A stretch of DNA of 64,000 nt, taken from positions 248,001 to 312,000 of the forward strand of contig NZ_JBHTJP010000032.1 in NCBI RefSeq assembly GCF_042676025.1, read 5' to 3'. Under the pieces are notes generated by a model. It was not told the DNA's origin and did no database searches. It saw only the letters and a list, made by a program, of their open reading frames with translations. A program made the translations under genes and the position numbers. This DNA is from Salinimicrobium gaetbulicola (GTDB taxonomy: Bacteria; Bacteroidota; Bacteroidia; Flavobacteriales; Flavobacteriaceae). This document shows positions 60,411-64,000 of this stretch, in pieces (the first letter of the stretch is position 1; the number at the start of each line of letters is the position of its first letter).

Positions 60411-62775
60411 AAAATTTTTTTAGTCCCTTTTCTTCATCGACTCCATAACCATATCCGTAGCCATAGGCATAACCATATTTGGCTCCATATGAGAATTTCT
60501 TGTAATCAACATCATTTAAAACGACTGCCAAGCCTTTTAATTTACCCTGCTTTTTTAATTCAATTGGAAACTCTAATAATTTTTTCTCAGTGTACCCTGC
60601 CCTGGTTACATAAATGGTAGTATCGGCCTGGGGACTTATCAGTAAGGTATCTGTCACTATCATTGTCGGCGCTGTATCTACGATCACGTAATCATAACTT
60701 TCTTTCACCTGGTCGAGGAATTTCGTCATCCGATCATTCATGAACAATTCTGCCGGGTTTGGCGGAATAGCTCCTGAAAACACCACATCTACCGGAATAT
60801 CATCCTGGCGTGTTGATAGTATAATATCACCAGGTTGTGTATCAAAATCATACAGAAAATCTGAAAGTCCCTTTGTTTCCAAAGTTTCCTCTGAGTATTT
60901 ATGAAGCTTGGGATTCCTGATATCCCCACCAATCAGCAAGATCTTTTTACCTGTGCTCGCAAGGGTGCGGGCCAGGTTAAAGGAAACAAATGTCTTTCCT
61001 TCTCCTTTAATCGTCGAGGTGACAAAAATTACTTCGGCTTTTTCACGATTTCTGGATTGTACAAAGTATGCAAGATTGGTTCTTAATATTCGGAAGGATT
61101 CTGCCAGAGGAGATCTATCATTCACCTGAATCACTTCATTTTGATCACTTGCGACCCTTGGTATTTCTCCCAAGAAAGGAATCTGATCTGTAAGTGGTTG
61201 GAGATCTCCTTTGTGATGCACTTTTGTATCCAAAAAGTTTATGACGAAAACTACCAACAGGGGTATTAGAAAACCAATTACAGCTCCACCTGTCAAAATC
61301 ACCCATGGTTTAGGATCTACCGGTTGGTTATAAGTAAATGCAGGATCAATCACTTTAGCAACAGGCGAAGTTGCAGCAAAGGAGATCGCAGATTCCTCAC
61401 GTCGTTGAAGTAAAAATAAGTACAGCTGCTCTTTAATCTGCTGTTGTCGTTCTATACTTCTTATACCCTTTTCCAGCCCCGGAAAGGTACTGAACTGTCC
61501 ATCAGCGCTTCTTTCCAGCTGATTTAACTCTCTTAACTGGATTTGAATAGACCTCTTGGTACTTTCTATATTTTCAAGTAAATTTTCTTTTAAAGCGTCT
61601 AATTCTTCAGTAATACCAATTATTACCGGGTTCTTTGGTGTAGAAGTCTTCAGATAGGCATTCCTTTCCAGTACCAAGGTGTTGTATTCTGAAATAAGAG
61701 AACTTATACCACCTTCAGATGTTCCCATGTTCGATGGTAGCAATCTATAAGGTTCAGCTGAATTCAGTGCATCCTTAAGAGCATCCAGGATCATCCTTTC
61801 AGTTTCCAATTTAAAAATCTCTCCTTCTGCCTGATAAGATTTGGACATATACTCTCCTGCACTACTGGAAACGTCCATAATTCGATTCTCCCTTTTAAAA
61901 TCGGCTATTCCTCCCTCAACAGAATCAAGTTCCTGAGAAATGATTTCCAGCCGTTCCTGAATAAAAGCAGCCGTGTTTTCTGCTACCTGACGTTTATCGG
62001 CCACACCATCAGCATTAAAATGGAACATTAGGCTATTCAGGAAATCCTGTGATTTTGCCGGGACCGCTCCGTGAATAAACAATGTTAGGATATCATTTGC
62101 CTTACCTTTTGGGTAAATTGTCATTTTGTAAACCAGTTCATTTGCAACATACCTCAAAGGTTTTACCTGGATATTCAAAGTATTCTTTGTTCTAACCTCC
62201 TCTTTTCTGGGTTTAATTACAAATTTCAATCCGTTCAACTCAATAGGCTCTCCATAATTATGAACTTTCGAGTATTCAAGATCTTCTTCTACAAGAGTAA
62301 ACGTGTCAGCCGTTTCGGGAGTCACATTAATATTTAGGTAAGATTCATGAACTACTTTCTCTGGAGATAAAAATTCGATTATTAAAGGTGAGTTCTTATA
62401 TACCTCTACGGCGATAACGTTTCCTTCTTCAAAATACGATACATTGAGATCCAGTTCATCAACAACTTTTTCTACCAGCCGTTTAGACTTCAAGGTCTCT
62501 ATCTGGTTATCTAAAGTATTCTCGGAAAAAGCTAAAACTGAAGCTCCCCCGGAAGGCAAAGCGCCTACAACATTATTCTTTTCATTGCTAAGTACCATCA
62601 TAGAAGATTCTGTAGCAAATTCAGGAATGGTGTAGCGATTATATAAATATGCAATTGCTAAACCCAATAGACAGCCTAATACCAACCATTTCCAATGGGC
62701 CAGATATTTATAAATTTCAGCCTTTAAGTCGAAATTTGATTCTTTCTTTTCAGAAAATTCATTTAATTCTTCCAT
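60388..62775 (-). CDS. Wzc-type polysaccharide co-polymerase/tyrosine autokinase
   Basis: 795 residues. Wzz domain with first helix at about 32-50, a coiled-coil/GNVR periplasmic region, second membrane helix at about 494-512, then the BY-kinase. Walker A is TSTIKGEGKT, Walker A' is LLIGGDIRNP (the usual first Asp is Gly), and Walker B is YVIVDTAPTM. The C-terminal tail holds seven Tyr in alternating YG repeats (about 763-779), the autophosphorylation cluster. It controls chain length and export of capsule or EPS. It is 3 bases after wza. Confidence 0.93.
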   Translation of the reverse strand: MEELNEFSEKKESNFDLKAEIYKYLAHWKWLVLGCLLGLAIAYLYNRYTIPEFATESSMMVLSNEKNNVVGALPSGGASVLAFSENTLDNQIETLKSKRLVEKVVDELDLNVSYFEEGNVIAVEVYKNSPLIIEFLSPEKVVHESYLNINVTPETADTFTLVEEDLEYSKVHNYGEPIELNGLKFVIKPRKEEVRTKNTLNIQVKPLRYVANELVYKMTIYPKGKANDILTLFIHGAVPAKSQDFLNSLMFHFNADGVADKRQVAENTAAFIQERLEIISQELDSVEGGIADFKRENRIMDVSSSAGEYMSKSYQAEGEIFKLETERMILDALKDALNSAEPYRLLPSNMGTSEGGISSLISEYNTLVLERNAYLKTSTPKNPVIIGITEELDALKENLLENIESTKRSIQIQLRELNQLERSADGQFSTFPGLEKGIRSIERQQQIKEQLYLFLLQRREESAISFAATSPVAKVIDPAFTYNQPVDPKPWVILTGGAVIGFLIPLLVVFVINFLDTKVHHKGDLQPLTDQIPFLGEIPRVASDQNEVIQVNDRSPLAESFRILRTNLAYFVQSRNREKAEVIFVTSTIKGEGKTFVSFNLARTLASTGKKILLIGGDIRNPKLHKYSEETLETKGLSDFLYDFDTQPGDIILSTRQDDIPVDVVFSGAIPPNPAELFMNDRMTKFLDQVKESYDYVIVDTAPTMIVTDTLLISPQADTTIYVTRAGYTEKKLLEFPIELKKQGKLKGLAVVLNDVDYKKFSYGAKYGYAYGYGYGYGVDEEKGLKKFFKRKKQA

Positions 62776-62778
62776 AAA

Positions 62779-63540
62779 CTATCTTGTAAAAAGTACAACC
62801 AAGCCAAAAGCTGTAGTAACAATTGAGACAATGCCCTGCCAACTTGTGATAAATCCGGCTGATTTTACTTTTCTATATGTAGGTTCTACGTAGACAATAT
62901 CGTTTTGTTTTAAATAATAGAAGGGGTTTTTAAAGACATCTGCACTGGTGAGATCAATTCTTCCGTAAGATAATTTCCCATTGTTGTCTCTAATTATAAG
63001 GATATTATCACGTTTTCCGTCATAAGTGACATCTCCGGCCATTGCAATGGCTTGCGGTACAGAAATACGTTCATCTGGTACATCTATCACACTACTTCCC
63101 GTTTCACCAAGAACGGTGATTTTAAAGTTTACAATGCGCACCCGCACTACCGCATCTGTGACATACTCTCTTAATTGGCGTGTGAGGTCTTCTTCTAATT
63201 GGCTTCTGGTTAAGCCTTCAACCTTGATCTTCCCTAAAACAGGAAATTGAATACTCCCATCCACATCTACTAAATAGCCTTGAAGTGAGGCATTATTATT
63301 TCCAGTATTCCCAGCGCCTGATCTATTTCCAATATCCATTCTAAAGGGTTCGACAACTTCATCATTTAATGAGGAAACATTGATGTTAAGCACATCGTTC
63401 ACCTCAATTCTAGGTTCAAATTGCCTGATGGAATCAAAGCTTTTAATCCTATCAACATCCTGGAAATAGACAATCTCTTTACGGGAGGAACAACTTGCAA
63501 ACAGCAGGAGGCTTAAAATAACATACAAGAATTTCTTCAT
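62779..63540 (-). CDS. Wza-like polysaccharide export lipoprotein
   Basis: 253 residues with signal peptide and lipobox ending LFASCSS. A Poly_export domain (about 45-135; EVNDVLNINVSSLN, GYLVDVDGSIQFPVLGKIKVEG) is followed by SLBB (TVLGETGSSVIDVPDERISVPQAIAMAGDV). A C-terminal hydrophobic helix (SWQGIVSIVTTAFGLVVLFTR) could pass the outer membrane. It is upstream of the kinase in one operon. Confidence 0.93.
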   Translation of the reverse strand: MKKFLYVILSLLLFASCSSRKEIVYFQDVDRIKSFDSIRQFEPRIEVNDVLNINVSSLNDEVVEPFRMDIGNRSGAGNTGNNNASLQGYLVDVDGSIQFPVLGKIKVEGLTRSQLEEDLTRQLREYVTDAVVRVRIVNFKITVLGETGSSVIDVPDERISVPQAIAMAGDVTYDGKRDNILIIRDNNGKLSYGRIDLTSADVFKNPFYYLKQNDIVYVEPTYRKVKSAGFITSWQGIVSIVTTAFGLVVLFTR

Positions 63541-63574
63541 AATGGTGAATTGGTAGCTAACTTTAAAGTAGGTT

Positions 63575-64000
63575 CTAACTTATTTTTTTCTGAGGTTCGA
63601 CATTTGACGGCTCATTCTCGTTTAACGGCTCATCATCTAAACTTTTGGTTTTATCCAGTTTTTCGAAAGTTGAATTATTACTTCTAAATTCGGGTACAAG
63701 ACTTTTTAATTCAGCTACTACTTTTTGAGCTTTTAACCTTTCTGCAGCACTTATGATTCCTTCAATAGAGTTTTTAATTTGCTCATAATTACCCGGGTGG
63801 TCCTGCGCGATCATAATTTTCTTATGATGCGTAGGAAGGGTTTTACTCTTGTCGCTCAGTAATTCTTCATATAATTTTTCACCCGGACGTAATCCTGTGA
63901 TACGGATGCCAATATGTTTATTAGGAGTAAAACCTGCCAGTTTTATCATTTTTATAGCAAGATCCATAATTTTCACTGGTTCTCCCATATCAAAAATGAA
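63575..64000 (-). CDS. CapD/PglF-type nucleotide-sugar dehydratase/epimerase, 3' end (cut by window end)
   Basis: The visible C-terminal end starts FIFDMGEPVKIMDLAIKMI and has GIRITGLRPGEKLYEELLSD, the hallmark of membrane-linked SDR enzymes such as CapD, WbpM and PglF. The frame is open to the window edge. The last 40 residues are charged and variable. It would make UDP-sugar intermediates for the polysaccharide. It is 34 bases before wza. Confidence 0.9.
   Translation of the reverse strand, partial: FIFDMGEPVKIMDLAIKMIKLAGFTPNKHIGIRITGLRPGEKLYEELLSDKSKTLPTHHKKIMIAQDHPGNYEQIKNSIEGIISAAERLKAQKVVAELKSLVPEFRSNNSTFEKLDKTKSLDDEPLNENEPSNVEPQKKIS

Overview
The window is chromosomal DNA from a member of the Bacteroidota, most likely a marine Flavobacteriaceae of the Gramella/Christiangramia kind. 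This is inferred from gene content: bacillithiol synthase BshA, an OstA-type LptD followed by ridA, a very large TamB, a Smr-less MutS2-like protein, a fused branched-chain 2-oxoacid dehydrogenase E1, and many flavobacterial DUF families. It is also inferred from promoter-like sites of the Bacteroidota form TTG-N16-20-TANNTTTG. Coding density is high, the DNA is moderately AT-rich, and no insertion sequence, integrase, CRISPR array or rRNA was seen.

Layout. 1-5.5 kb: the 3' part of an acyl-CoA dehydrogenase, a DUF4251 lipoprotein, a cation diffusion facilitator, an aconitase-family protein with an altered cluster-ligand motif, and an unknown membrane protein. 5.7-12.8 kb (minus strand): a tightly packed biosynthetic operon of FAD oxidoreductase, methyltransferase, type III polyketide synthase, FabL-like reductase, FabZ-like dehydratase, FabF-like ketosynthase, acyl carrier protein, phosphopantetheinyl transferase and, after a gap, a degenerate metallo-beta-lactamase-fold protein. 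This is the most interesting locus. It looks like a self-contained type II fatty-acid-like module that feeds a type III PKS, with tailoring by methylation and redox. 12.8-14.3 kb: an OmpA/glycine-zipper lipoprotein, a lipocalin-like lipoprotein and a 53-residue DUF1328 protein. 14.4-23.3 kb: fused E1, then a plus-strand run (2OG-Fe(II) oxygenase, SUI1/eIF1-like, DUF1835, nucleoside phosphorylase, ppk1, a signal-less substrate-binding protein), then ung. 23.3-32.6 kb: MutS2-like, DCC thioredoxin-like, a QEGLA/DUF1704 protein with altered metal ligands, a dicarboxylate symporter, aroC, and a large FAD/Fe-S dehydrogenase.

32.7-38.4 kb: a small beta-barrel protein, then an operon of an unknown 161-residue protein, a NagZ-type GH3/serine-hydrolase fusion and bshA. 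38.5-50.5 kb: a respiratory Fe-S pair next to a cell-envelope block (MlaD, amidase, LptD, RidA, TamB). 50.6-55.8 kb: an RNA-modification run (tsaD, rsmE, DUF4159, TrmH-like, AI-2E transporter, THUMP-like methyltransferase). 55.9-56.3 kb: tRNA-Ser(GCU) and tRNA-Pro(UGG) with a duplicated tRNA-Pro 3' fragment. 56.6-64 kb: a UbiB-family kinase, then the start of a capsule/exopolysaccharide locus (Wzi, CpsB-type phosphatase, Wzc-type kinase, Wza, and a CapD-type enzyme cut by the window end).

Many start codons were reassigned to internal ATGs on signal-peptide or domain grounds. Several genes seem to use GTG or TTG. All functional calls come from reading motifs; no database search was possible.
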